DNA of 35,811 nt, taken from the NCBI GenBank assembly GCA_028066245.1, contig JALCBR010000048.1, positions 1 through 35,811 on the forward strand, in the 5' to 3' direction. Position numbers and translations under genes: made by a program. Shown piece after piece: positions 8,088 through 15,713 of this stretch. The notes beneath the pieces were generated by a model. It was not told where the DNA came from, did no database searches, and saw nothing but the letters and a program-made list of their open reading frames with translations. Position 1 is the stretch's first letter, and the number at the start of each line of letters is the position of its first letter. This DNA comes from Pirellulales bacterium (lineage in GTDB: Bacteria; Planctomycetota; Planctomycetia; Pirellulales; S012-138).

Positions 8088-8873
8088 TCAGTCGTTCCGA
8101 GAGGAATGGTCATCGCCGGACGCATCCGCATCACCGTTTTGTTCCTCTTCCTGGCGACGGGTGTTGTCTTGTTCCCTATCGTTCGGATCTGACGGATCAA
8201 GTTTGCCAAATTGGTGTTCGTAATCGTCCAGGAAAGACTCCATTTCACGATTCGTCCGCCGCAAGACTACCTGGGATCTCGGACTGAGCTGGATCAGGTA
8301 CACCAAGGCAACAAAATCGTACGCTGCGTGAACCGTGACGGACACAATCAGATTGTCATGAAATTGCATCAGCCATCCCAGGTAAACGCCAATCAGGGTG
8401 GCAAGTAGCGCATAGGCCGGCGTGATCATGTGGGCGAGACCAAACAAGATGCTGGCGACAACGATTGCCCCCCAAGCATTCCCTTCTTGAGCTAGCGAAT
8501 TCTGAATGAAGCCACGGAACAGGGCCTCTTCACCCAGTCCCGCTAGAAGGGAAATCAGTGCCAGTTGAAAGATGGAGCAGCCGGAAAACAATGGAACGAT
8601 GATTGCGCTGACAATCTGCTGAATGCGGACAAACGGTCGCCAGCGGCTGCGAGCCATCAGCAACATTGGCGGAATCAACGGCAAAGTCCACAGCAGCCCG
8701 TAGCCCACGTCAGCAAGCCGCCAGCGGATGGTATCGGCAGGCGGATATCCAAATACCCAGCCGAGAAACCAGGCCAGCACGGCCAAGCCTCCTTCAAAGG
8801 CAGCCGCGACAGCGACCATATTCTGTCTGGCGCGCTCGAGCAGTTGTTTCCGGTTTTGACTCTCTTGGTCCAT
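8088..8873 (-). CDS. CPBP family intramembrane metalloprotease (Abi/CAAX-like)
   Basis: The 261-residue membrane protein carries the three CPBP motifs: GEEALFRGFIQNSL (EE at 115-116, R120), FGLAHMI (His148) and VHAAYDF (His182). These are the glutamates and histidines expected to bind the metal inside the membrane. Hydrophobic helices run from about residue 17 to 195, followed by a charged cytoplasmic tail rich in Asp, Arg, Glu and Gln. CPBP proteins include type II CAAX proteases and bacteriocin-immunity proteases; the substrate here is unknown. I chose the ATG at 8873; a TTG at 8957 would add 28 polar residues. Convergent with the M32 gene and divergent from the sigma factor. Confidence 0.88.
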   Translation of the reverse strand: MDQESQNRKQLLERARQNMVAVAAAFEGGLAVLAWFLGWVFGYPPADTIRWRLADVGYGLLWTLPLIPPMLLMARSRWRPFVRIQQIVSAIIVPLFSGCSIFQLALISLLAGLGEEALFRGFIQNSLAQEGNAWGAIVVASILFGLAHMITPAYALLATLIGVYLGWLMQFHDNLIVSVTVHAAYDFVALVYLIQLSPRSQVVLRRTNREMESFLDDYEHQFGKLDPSDPNDREQDNTRRQEEEQNGDADASGDDHSSRND

Positions 8874-9171
8874 CAATGCTGACTGTGCCTTTCTCAAACT
8901 CTCAACGGCATCTTGAGCCCACCAATTCGCGCGTTGAATTCTGCTACATGTTGCCAAAATGCGACAGCAGTGGTCCGCACGTGTTGCTCGTGCTCCACAG
9001 GGTTTCCCAATAGCAACAGGAAGAAAACTCAGCGCAAGTCGTTTCTTGACAGTGCTTTAAGTTTGCGTGGCGATTCAATTGCCCACCAAGCGGCGCAACA
9101 GGTGCGTTTGGCAGTCACACGCCACAACGCCCCGCACTTCCCCCGCTTGGTCGAGTATCGAGGAGCCATCA

Positions 9172-10773
9172 ATGAAACGCAACGTCAAGACAAGAACCGC
9201 GACCAAGTCCGCCCCTACGCAAAAGACCAACGGCCACAGCCACACTTCGAATACTCAGACCGTCAATGGTAGTCAAACCAAGGACGCTGAGACCGAGGTG
9301 CTCGCCCTGGCTGAGGGCGACGTGAACACGAGCGAAAAGACTGAAGACGAGTATGACTCGGATGCCGATTTCACAACTGGCCAATTGATTGATGATCCGG
9401 TACGCGTCTATCTGATGCAGATGGGTGAAATCCCGCTCCTCACACGCCAACAGGAAGTCACAGCTGCACGGAATATTGAACAAGCTCGGATCAGGTTCCG
9501 CACACTTCTGTTGACCAGCGATTTTGTTCTCCAGGGCGCTGTGAATCTGCTGCACAAGGTTCACCGAAACGAGCTGCGTTTAGACCGAACGATTGAAGTT
9601 TCCGTCACGGATGCTGCGGAGAAAAAGCAGATCAACAACCTGCTTCCTCCCAACCTCAAGACTCTGGACGCAATTTTGCGTCTCAATCGGCAAGATTTTG
9701 AGTTCGCCATTGATCGACGCAACTCACTGGCACTCCGCCGCAAAGCCTGGCAACGCGCCGCACGTAGACGTCGTCGCGGGCTGAGGCTGGTTGAAGAGCT
9801 TGGGTTGCGTACCCAGCGGTTGCTGCCGTTGTTGGAAGAGTTGCAGTCGATCGAGCGCCGGATGCGCGAAATTCGCCGTCAGATCACGGACGATTCCACA
9901 ACGATGAGCGGGAACGTTCACCAGTTGCGAGCCGAATTGGCGAGGTTGATGAGCATCGCTCAGGATAGCCCTGCGACCTTGCGTCGGCGCGTGGATTCCA
10001 TTCTCTCAGCGCGGCGACAATATGACGCGGCCAAGCGGTATCTCTCCGCCGGCAACTTGCGTCTGGTGGTCTCCATCGCCAAACGCTATCGCAACCGCGG
10101 TCTTAGCTTTCTGGATCTCATTCAAGAAGGCAACACCGGCTTGATGCGAGCCGTGGACAAATTTGAATACGCACGTGGCTATAAATTCTCCACATACGCC
10201 ACGTGGTGGATTCGCCAAGCCATTACGCGAGCCATTGCCGATCAAAGCCGTACGATCCGTTTGCCGGTTCACATGATCGAAACCATGAGCCGGGTGCGTG
10301 CCGTTCACCGAGAACTCGTTCAGCAGAATGGCCGCGAGCCAAGCATGGAAGAGACGGCGATTGCCGCTGGCCTTTCCTTGGAAGATGCTCGTTGCGTCAT
10401 CAAGATGACCCGTCAGCCACTCTCGTTGGATCAACCGGTTGGAGATCATGATGACAGCTTCTTCGGTGAGTTTGTCGAGGACCATCGCGAGGATGATCCG
10501 CTGCAGGATATGTCACATCACATGCTGCGTGATCGGATCGGTGATGCATTGGAAACGCTGAACTACCGTGAACGTGAAATCATCAAACTGCGGTTTGGCT
10601 TGACCGATGGCTACACCTACACGCTGGAAGAGGTCGGCAAGATCTTCTCCGTCACGCGAGAACGCGTTCGCCAGATCGAAGCCAAGGCCGTGCGGAAACT
10701 GCAACACCCGGTTCGAGCCGCCAAGCTGCAAGGGTTCGTTGACCAAACCGCCGTGGTCACCGAACAATCGTGA
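9172..10773 (+). CDS. rpoD: Primary-type RNA polymerase sigma factor (RpoD/SigA family)
   Basis: Sigma-70 protein that directs RNA polymerase to promoters. Domain order in the 533-residue product: a short acidic/polar N-terminus without a recognisable region 1.1, region 1.2 from residue 74 ([19 protein letters not shown]), a helical Arg-rich non-conserved region (about 105-280), region 2 from 295 ([19 protein letters not shown], then [15 protein letters not shown] for -10 melting), region 3 (about 365-440), and region 4 with the -35-binding helix [20 protein letters not shown] (about 483-502). The start is set by AGGAG six bases before the ATG at 9172; an upstream in-frame extension lacks family similarity. 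A strong terminator follows the stop. Several sigma-70 paralogues can occur in planctomycetes, so whether this is the essential one cannot be decided here. Confidence 0.93.
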   Translation: MKRNVKTRTATKSAPTQKTNGHSHTSNTQTVNGSQTKDAETEVLALAEGDVNTSEKTEDEYDSDADFTTGQLIDDPVRVYLMQMGEIPLLTRQQEVTAARNIEQARIRFRTLLLTSDFVLQGAVNLLHKVHRNELRLDRTIEVSVTDAAEKKQINNLLPPNLKTLDAILRLNRQDFEFAIDRRNSLALRRKAWQRAARRRRRGLRLVEELGLRTQRLLPLLEELQSIERRMREIRRQITDDSTTMSGNVHQLRAELARLMSIAQDSPATLRRRVDSILSARRQYDAAKRYLSAGNLRLVVSIAKRYRNRGLSFLDLIQEGNTGLMRAVDKFEYARGYKFSTYATWWIRQAITRAIADQSRTIRLPVHMIETMSRVRAVHRELVQQNGREPSMEETAIAAGLSLEDARCVIKMTRQPLSLDQPVGDHDDSFFGEFVEDHREDDPLQDMSHHMLRDRIGDALETLNYREREIIKLRFGLTDGYTYTLEEVGKIFSVTRERVRQIEAKAVRKLQHPVRAAKLQGFVDQTAVVTEQS

Positions 10774-10797
10774 GATTCTCTCGTCGTCGTAGACAAC

Positions 10798-10829
10798 AAA
10801 CGCCTGCGAAGGCTCTTCGCAGGCGTTTT
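10798..10829 (+). terminator. Rho-independent terminator after the sigma factor gene
   Basis: A perfect stem (AACGCCTGCGAAG at 10799-10811 with CTTCGCAGGCGTT at 10815-10827, extended by one A-T pair) closes a three-base GCT loop and runs into TTTT. It lies 25 bases after the stop codon. Confidence 0.9.
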
Positions 10830-11195
10830 GTCTGCGCATCTGGATTCTCAAGAGTGATCAGCTTGCACAGCATTCCGTGGAACGTGTGAAGCAATGCTGG
10901 CGCTGTTCTTTCTCAACGCTGCATCGCGTGCCTTCCAAGCCGACTGGTAAGATGCGGTCGCGGCGTTTTCAAGCCGAGTCAAGCATGCACGTGAGAACGA
11001 ATCTGGCGCGCGGCTGGCAATCGTGTCACATGTTGCCACGTGACCCGTCTTTTTGTGGCTTGATTCCATGAACGTCTCGTGAAATGACATTGCTGGGCCG
11101 ATTGTCCATTCAGTAGGCTGAATGGAATAAATGATCTGCAACGGATTGCTAGCAGCGATTGCACCTCGCGATTGCGCTTCTTTGGGAGTTCCGAC
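10830..11195. other. Intergenic region without a recognised gene
   Basis: About 365 bases between the sigma-factor terminator and the tetrahaem lipoprotein gene. A minus-strand open frame runs through it but has Ala/Ser-rich composition, no ribosome site and no family resemblance, so I do not call it. The notable element is the hairpin at 11105-11126, listed separately. The promoter of the lipoprotein gene is presumably here. Confidence 0.5.
11105..11126. promoter_or_regulatory. Perfect 9-bp inverted repeat upstream of the tetrahaem lipoprotein gene
   Basis: TCCATTCAG (11105-11113) and CTGAATGGA (11118-11126) pair perfectly around TAGG. It sits 69 bases before the start at 11196, a position suited to an operator or a leader hairpin. 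There is no following T-tract, which argues against termination. Confidence 0.4.
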
Positions 11196-13004
11196 ATGCG
11201 GCGCAAACTCGGACACATTGTTTTCGCATCTCTTGGCCTGGCTTTGCTGATCGCAATTGGATGCACGGCCGGAAGTGACGACGTTTCGCAAGCTCCTGCG
11301 AAGGACGGGGACTCCCAGAGCGAAACCGGCCGGTCAGACCAACCTCCATCCACGATGGGCAACGACCAAGGTGGTGCCACAAACCAAAGCGAGCCTATCG
11401 TCAAGGAAGACCCCAGCAAGCTGGCTGGTTTCTTCGATCCGCTGCCGGAAAGCTCAGCCGGAGGCAATGATTCCGACCAGTCCACCAGCGTCGCAAATAG
11501 CGACGGAACTTCCACCCAATTGGATGATCTGGAGGGAGATGGAGGCACCGATGCTGGCGCAGGCAATGTGACCAATCAAGCAGCGACTGGGTCCGCCGAT
11601 GCCGAAACCCACCAAGAAGAAGCGGCCAACGCGATCAAAACAAACGGACCGATTTTTGAAAACTGGCCAAAGCCGAAGTTGGCGATCGTCTTTTCCGGCC
11701 GGCAAAACGGCTACTTTGAACCGTGCGGCTGCGCCGGTTTGGAGAACATGAAAGGCGGCACGGCTCGCCGGGCAACGATGCTCGCCCAGCGCCGGGAAGC
11801 GGGCTGGCCGATTCTGGCTGTGGACTTGGGGAATGTCGTGCGACGTTTTGGCAAGCAGGCGGAGATCAAATCGACCATTACGTTGGATGCTCTGGTCGGA
11901 ATGGGTTATGACGCGCTCGGCTTCGGCCCGAATGACCTGGCCATGCCGCTGGATCATATTCTCTCGGTCGTGGCTGACGATACTCGACCGTTTGTCTCTG
12001 CCAACGTGAAGATTCCGTACCTTGAAGTCCCCAAGTATCGCGTCGTTGAGCGGGGCGGACTGAAGATCGGAATCACCGCTGTGCTAGGCGATGCGGAAGC
12101 CAAGAGCATCAACCAGGAAGAAATCATGATTGCACCAGCGGCCGAAGCGCTTGCCGAACCATACCAGGCATTGCTGGAGGAACAGTGTGACATTCTGCTC
12201 CTTCTGGCTTATGCGGACACAGGTGAAACGGAAGAACTGGCCAAGCGATATCCAAAGTTCACTTTCGCTTCAACGGCCGGCGGACCTGTCGAGCCTCCGT
12301 ATCTGCCCCGAGAAAACAAGGATGTCATTCCCACGATCGTGGAAGTCGGTGAGAAGGGTATGTTCGTCAATGTCGTTGGATTGTTTGACGAGGCCGCCGT
12401 TCCGGTGCGATACCAGCGCGTGCCCATTGACGCGAGGTTTGCGGACGAACCGCGAATGCATCAACTTCTCGTTGAGATGCAAAACCAATACCAACAACTC
12501 GGTTGGGCAGGGTTGGATCTTCGCCCGGTCGCTCACGAGTCTGGCCAGAGCTTTGTTGGCTCAAAAACCTGTGGGGAATGCCACACACGGGCGTTTCGCA
12601 TCTTCAAAGACACCGGCCACGCACACGCCACGGACACACTCGTTCATCTCGAACCGCCCCGGCAATTCGACCCGGAGTGCGTCAGTTGCCACGTGACTGG
12701 CTGGGAGCCGCAAAAGTACTTTCCCTTCGGCGGAGGGTTTACCAGTTTGGACGATACGGCGCATCTGGGCGGTAATGGGTGTGAGAACTGCCACGGCCCT
12801 GGGTCGGATCATGTCCAGGCAGAGGATAACCCAGACGCTGACCCCGAGATGCGCCTGTCGCTACGGAAACTGATGCGGGTCACGCTCGAAGAAGCCAAGC
12901 AGAACACGTGCTTGAAGTGTCATGACTTGGATAACAGTCCGGACTACATCAAGCAGGGCTTTGACGCTTATTGGCCTGCCGTAGAACACTACGGGCGGCA
13001 TTGA
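11196..13004 (+). CDS. Lipoprotein with metallophosphatase-like domain and tetrahaem cytochrome c554-like domain
   Basis: The 602-residue product starts with a lipoprotein signal (lipobox IAIGC, Cys23), then an Asp/Gly/Ser-rich linker to about residue 155. Residues about 160-440 resemble the 5'-nucleotidase/calcineurin-like phosphoesterase fold: LAIVFSGRQNGYFEPCGCAG (Cys177, Cys179), ILAVDLGNVV, YDALGFGPNDLAM, FVSANVK. The usual metal-binding D-x-H and G-N-H-[DE] motifs are altered, so activity is doubtful. The C-terminal third has four CXXCH haem sites at residues 459, 495, 529 and 572, spaced as in the cytochrome c554 family (PF13435). It probably faces the periplasm and carries electrons, but the donor and acceptor are unknown. 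The start is supported by GGGAG seven bases before the ATG; an in-frame TTG lies at 11172. A terminator follows. Confidence 0.88.
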   Translation: MRRKLGHIVFASLGLALLIAIGCTAGSDDVSQAPAKDGDSQSETGRSDQPPSTMGNDQGGATNQSEPIVKEDPSKLAGFFDPLPESSAGGNDSDQSTSVANSDGTSTQLDDLEGDGGTDAGAGNVTNQAATGSADAETHQEEAANAIKTNGPIFENWPKPKLAIVFSGRQNGYFEPCGCAGLENMKGGTARRATMLAQRREAGWPILAVDLGNVVRRFGKQAEIKSTITLDALVGMGYDALGFGPNDLAMPLDHILSVVADDTRPFVSANVKIPYLEVPKYRVVERGGLKIGITAVLGDAEAKSINQEEIMIAPAAEALAEPYQALLEEQCDILLLLAYADTGETEELAKRYPKFTFASTAGGPVEPPYLPRENKDVIPTIVEVGEKGMFVNVVGLFDEAAVPVRYQRVPIDARFADEPRMHQLLVEMQNQYQQLGWAGLDLRPVAHESGQSFVGSKTCGECHTRAFRIFKDTGHAHATDTLVHLEPPRQFDPECVSCHVTGWEPQKYFPFGGGFTSLDDTAHLGGNGCENCHGPGSDHVQAEDNPDADPEMRLSLRKLMRVTLEEAKQNTCLKCHDLDNSPDYIKQGFDAYWPAVEHYGRH

Positions 13005-13106
13005 CGGGCGATCGCGAGCTGAGGTGCATGCGAGATCTTCCGCACGGAGTATTACTTTCACACACCGGCAGGACTGCTCCGACAAGTTCACTTGCGTCGA
13101 AAACAC

Positions 13107-13145
13107 AAACGGGCGACCGATTGTAAAAATTGGTCGCCCGTTTTC
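13107..13145 (+). terminator. Rho-independent terminator for the tetrahaem lipoprotein gene
   Basis: CGGGCGACCGATT (13110-13122) pairs with AATTGGTCGCCCG (13128-13140), including one G-T pair, around the loop GTAAA, followed by TTTTC. It lies about 100 bases after the stop on the plus strand. Flanking AAA/TTT pairs make it partly usable from the other strand too. Confidence 0.88.
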
Positions 13146-13174
13146 TCACGCCTGACATGGTTCTACGTCTCGGT

Positions 13175-13212
13175 AAAAAAAAACGGGACTAACCACGAAG
13201 GTTAGTCCCGTT
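13175..13212 (-). terminator. Rho-independent terminator for the Bax inhibitor-1 family gene
   Basis: AACGGGACTAACC (13182-13194) pairs perfectly with GGTTAGTCCCGTT (13200-13212) around ACGAA. A run of nine A on the plus strand (13175-13183) becomes the T-tract on the minus strand, so it ends transcripts arriving from the gene that stops at 13258. Confidence 0.9.
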
Positions 13213-13257
13213 GAGAATGATTTCTCGATCAAGAAGCTGCGTCCTAGCCCGGCCACA

Positions 13258-14007
13258 TCAGTCACTCTGCAGGTACGACAACAAGCGGAGGACATACCAG
13301 AACAACAAGGCCAAAGACGCGAACAGCGTCAATGCTGCGGCCACGTAATGCGTTGTGGGATAGTCCCTCATCACAGCGGACGTGTAGTACAGGATGTAGC
13401 CGGCGGCCAAAGCAATCATGGCGACCGTAAAGAAGATCCCCAGCGAAAAACCGAAAATCCAACCGGCGAGCATCAACCCCAGTGCCGCCATGCTACCGAT
13501 GCCCAAGATTCCTCGCAGCCAGGAGAAATCCTTGGCCGTGTAGAAGACGATCGCCGTCAAACCAAAGAAGATGAAGAGTGTGATGATGGCGGCAGGGCCG
13601 ATGATGGGGCCGGTCGCCTCTTCGAACGTGTGGAGATAATAAAGCATTGGTGCAAAAAACAGTGACTCAGCAACAACATACAGCGTCAGCGCCGCATATT
13701 GCTGGCCAATTGATACCGTGCGGTGCGCCCAACTTTCAGCCAGCCACGCGACCCCAACAAAGCCAATGAAGAATAGGAATTGGCCGTAGGGAACGGTGAC
13801 GATCATCCTGACCAGTGATTCCGCCGCACCAGACGCAATCAAGCCGGCGCAGCAGCCTGTGAACCCCAATACTGCCAAGCCGAGATTCAAGTATGTTTTG
13901 CGGATGAAATCCGCTCGGGCATTAACTTCCGCATGTGCCGCGGGGACCACAGCCGTTCCGTATGCTTGATACGGATTTTCGTGTGGCTGATATTGTTGAT
14001 GTTGCAT
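13258..14007 (-). CDS. Bax inhibitor-1/YccA family membrane protein
   Basis: The 249-residue product has a short polar N-terminus rich in Gln, His and Tyr (MQHQQYQPHENPYQ) and seven hydrophobic segments starting near residue 35, consistent with the UPF0005/BI-1 fold. Family features are FIRKTYLNLGLAVLGFTGCC at the first helix, VAWLAESWAHRTVS between helices 2 and 3, and LYYTSAVMRDYPTTHYVAAA near the end. In the family the acidic residues between the last helices form a pH-sensitive calcium-leak site; here the final loop is LSYLQSD. Bacterial members are linked to membrane stress and FtsH modulation, but the role here is unproven. AGGAG seven bases before the ATG at 14007 fixes the start. It is followed by a strong terminator. 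Confidence 0.93.
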   Translation of the reverse strand: MQHQQYQPHENPYQAYGTAVVPAAHAEVNARADFIRKTYLNLGLAVLGFTGCCAGLIASGAAESLVRMIVTVPYGQFLFFIGFVGVAWLAESWAHRTVSIGQQYAALTLYVVAESLFFAPMLYYLHTFEEATGPIIGPAAIITLFIFFGLTAIVFYTAKDFSWLRGILGIGSMAALGLMLAGWIFGFSLGIFFTVAMIALAAGYILYYTSAVMRDYPTTHYVAAALTLFASLALLFWYVLRLLSYLQSD

Positions 14008-14384
14008 TTCGTATCTCCTGGGAATCCAATTCAAGCGGAAGCTGTTGTTCCGGCAGAGATGAGTCAAGAACTTTCAGTCCCAACCCTCAATCTCATGGGC
14101 AAGCAGGAATCCGCAGCGCCCAATCGCATGGCGATTCTGCCACGAAAGCGTTCTTGGGAATTATGCCTTTTTTCTCTACGAGAGAACAGCGATATCCAGA
14201 TGAATTCCTGGCGGCAGTGGACCAAGAATCCTGGTCAGATATCGTCAATATGGTCAGATTCCGGCTAAACTGCACGGTCTTCGGATTTCGCTGGCTGCCT
14301 AGACAGAGCCTGGACACATACGACCGGAGCCATGAATTGACACCTTAATGGTGACATTTTTCGCGTGGATGTTTGACTCGTCTT
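14008..14384. other. Divergent intergenic region between the BI-1 gene and nrdR
   Basis: 377 bases that must hold the promoters of both flanking genes. I found no convincing -35/-10 pair. A short plus-strand frame at 14163-14348 (61 codons, starting MPFFSTREQRYPDEFLAAVD) has a protein-like composition and ends 36 bases before nrdR, but its ribosome site is poor and no family is recognised; it is too weak to call as a gene. Confidence 0.4.
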
Positions 14385-14840
14385 ATGAAGTGTGCCTTTT
14401 GTCATGCTGACAATGATCGCGTGATCGATTCCCGCGCGGCCCAAGATGGATACGCCATCCGCCGTCGGCGTGAATGCTTGGGCTGTGGTCGCCGGTACAC
14501 CACGTATGAACGCATGGAAGCGCCGGCGATCAAGGTGGTCAAGAAGGATCACGCACGCGTTCCTTTTTCACGTGAGAAGATCCGCCACGGAGTTGAGGTG
14601 GCCTGCTGGAAGCGGCCTGTCAGCGATGAGCAGATCGACGCGATTGTTAGCCGAGTGGAGCGAGAAGTTCACGCTCAGTTTGAGACGGAAGTTCCCAGCC
14701 AGTTTCTGGGCACAATGGTGATGCAGGAGTTGAAAGACCTGGACCCTGTGGCCTTCGTCCGTTTTGCCAGCGTCTACCGTGACTTTTCTGACGCGCGCGA
14801 CTTCGTCGAGGAAATTCGTCCTATGCTGCGTGGGAAGTAG
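14385..14840 (+). CDS. nrdR: Transcriptional repressor NrdR
   Basis: NrdR senses ATP/dATP and represses ribonucleotide reductase genes by binding NrdR boxes. The 151-residue product, the standard length, has the N-terminal zinc ribbon with Cys3, Cys6, Cys31 and Cys34 (MKCAFCHADNDRVIDSR; RRRRECLGCGRRYTTYER) and then an ATP-cone domain from about residue 47 (IKVVKKDHARVPFSREKI) to 137 (FVRFASVYRDFSDARDF). The ATG at 14385 is preferred over an in-frame TTG at 14373 because MKC(x)2C is the family start. No nrd gene is in the window, so its targets lie elsewhere. Confidence 0.97.
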   Translation: MKCAFCHADNDRVIDSRAAQDGYAIRRRRECLGCGRRYTTYERMEAPAIKVVKKDHARVPFSREKIRHGVEVACWKRPVSDEQIDAIVSRVEREVHAQFETEVPSQFLGTMVMQELKDLDPVAFVRFASVYRDFSDARDFVEEIRPMLRGK

Positions 14841-14984
14841 CTAGGATTAAAGCGACGGGACCTAAGGAGGCATCGGTCGGTTGGCGACGCCAGTCAAGCC
14901 GACCGCTCGCTGAGCACCCGTCCGATTGCCGTTCCGCTCGACCAAACAGACGCTTTCAAGTCCCGCCGCGGTCGGAGCCCGCAC

Positions 14985-15233
14985 GCCTGCTCTCAGGCGT
15001 ACGGGCGAAATTGACATTGGTCAAATTTTGGGGTGTTTCGGACCGAAAGGCGCGCTGCCGAGCGCCATAGAGGGTTGATGGTAGCCATGCTACTGAACTT
15101 ACCGTCAGGATTGCCGGTGATGTTTGCGGTCCCGTTGCTGGTTAATTGCTGGGCATGAAGCATTTGCGCAACGCCCCTGGAGGCGAGAAAAACTTGACCG
15201 ATGACAATTTCGCCCGTACGCCTGAGAGAAGGC
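14985..15233. mobile_element. MITE-like element with 45-base imperfect inverted ends
   Basis: Bases 14985-15029 and 15189-15233 are inverted repeats matching at 41 of 45 positions (mismatches at 14989/15229, 15014/15204, 15018/15200, 15025/15193). The outer part contains a smaller hairpin (GCCTG CTCT CAGGC, 14985-14998), and a second small palindrome TTGAC ATTG GTCAA lies at 15011-15024. The 159-base interior has no convincing coding frame. The length, the long inverted ends and the lack of a gene fit a non-autonomous transposable element or its remnant; no clear target duplication is visible. A long structured RNA is the alternative. Confidence 0.55.
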
Positions 15234-15713
15234 CGTGAGAAACGCCGCGGCAATTCAGTCACGCGTATGCGAAGCGATGAGACCTGCCGACCAACACAAC
15301 ACCCATCAAGGGGATGTTCTCGGGCGCATGCTTAATTCCAATTCTCTAGCAACTGGTTGCCGTCCAACACCTGCACTCCGAGGTTCGCCAACTTTGGCGG
15401 TGGAACGTCAACCAGAGAAGCGATCTCGCGTGACAGCTTTGCTTGCCCTCAACGGAAATTCTCTCTTTGTAGATTCTTCGGCGCGCGTTATGCATTGGAC
15501 TTCTCACCAGAAATTAGGCGGCAAGGATGTCGCCCTGGTTCATGTTCCGCAGTCCCAAGAATGCCGTGGAACACACGCGTTGAGCCGTTTCTGGCCTGTC
15601 GACCGCCGCTTGGATGTCGACGGGCGTTGAAAGATCGGGCACGCTGCGCGGCAGTTTTTGCAACCGCATCGTTGCAAGCGTTGCGCGCTGAATTTGATTC
15701 CAAGGAGGGAATG
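15234..15713. other. Intergenic region before the thioredoxin/trypsin gene
   Basis: About 480 bases. The reading frame of the downstream gene stays open far upstream (from 15357), but that stretch has a Cys/Arg-rich composition unlike a signal or domain, while a strong ribosome site lies at 15702-15708, so it is judged non-coding. A 7-bp hairpin (TTGCAAC 15658-15664, GTTGCAA 15671-15677) lies about 25 bases before the ribosome site. No RNA gene was recognised. Confidence 0.4.

Noticed and set aside
9046-9079. TTGACA upstream of the sigma factor gene as a promoter
   Set aside because: The best -10-like hexamer (TTCAAT) lies 22 bases away, outside the accepted spacing.
8946-11042. The 11-mer ACATGTTGCCA occurring on both sides of the sigma factor gene (8946-8956 and 11032-11042)
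   Set aside because: The surrounding bases do not match, and two short copies alone are compatible with chance.
10848-11291. Long minus-strand open frame upstream of the tetrahaem lipoprotein gene
   Set aside because: It overlaps the start of a well-supported gene, has no ribosome site and has Ser/Ala-rich sequence with no family resemblance.
15357-15713. Upstream extension of the thioredoxin/protease gene by 119 codons
   Set aside because: The extension is Cys/Arg-rich, has no domain or signal peptide, and a strong ribosome site lies just before the ATG at 15714.
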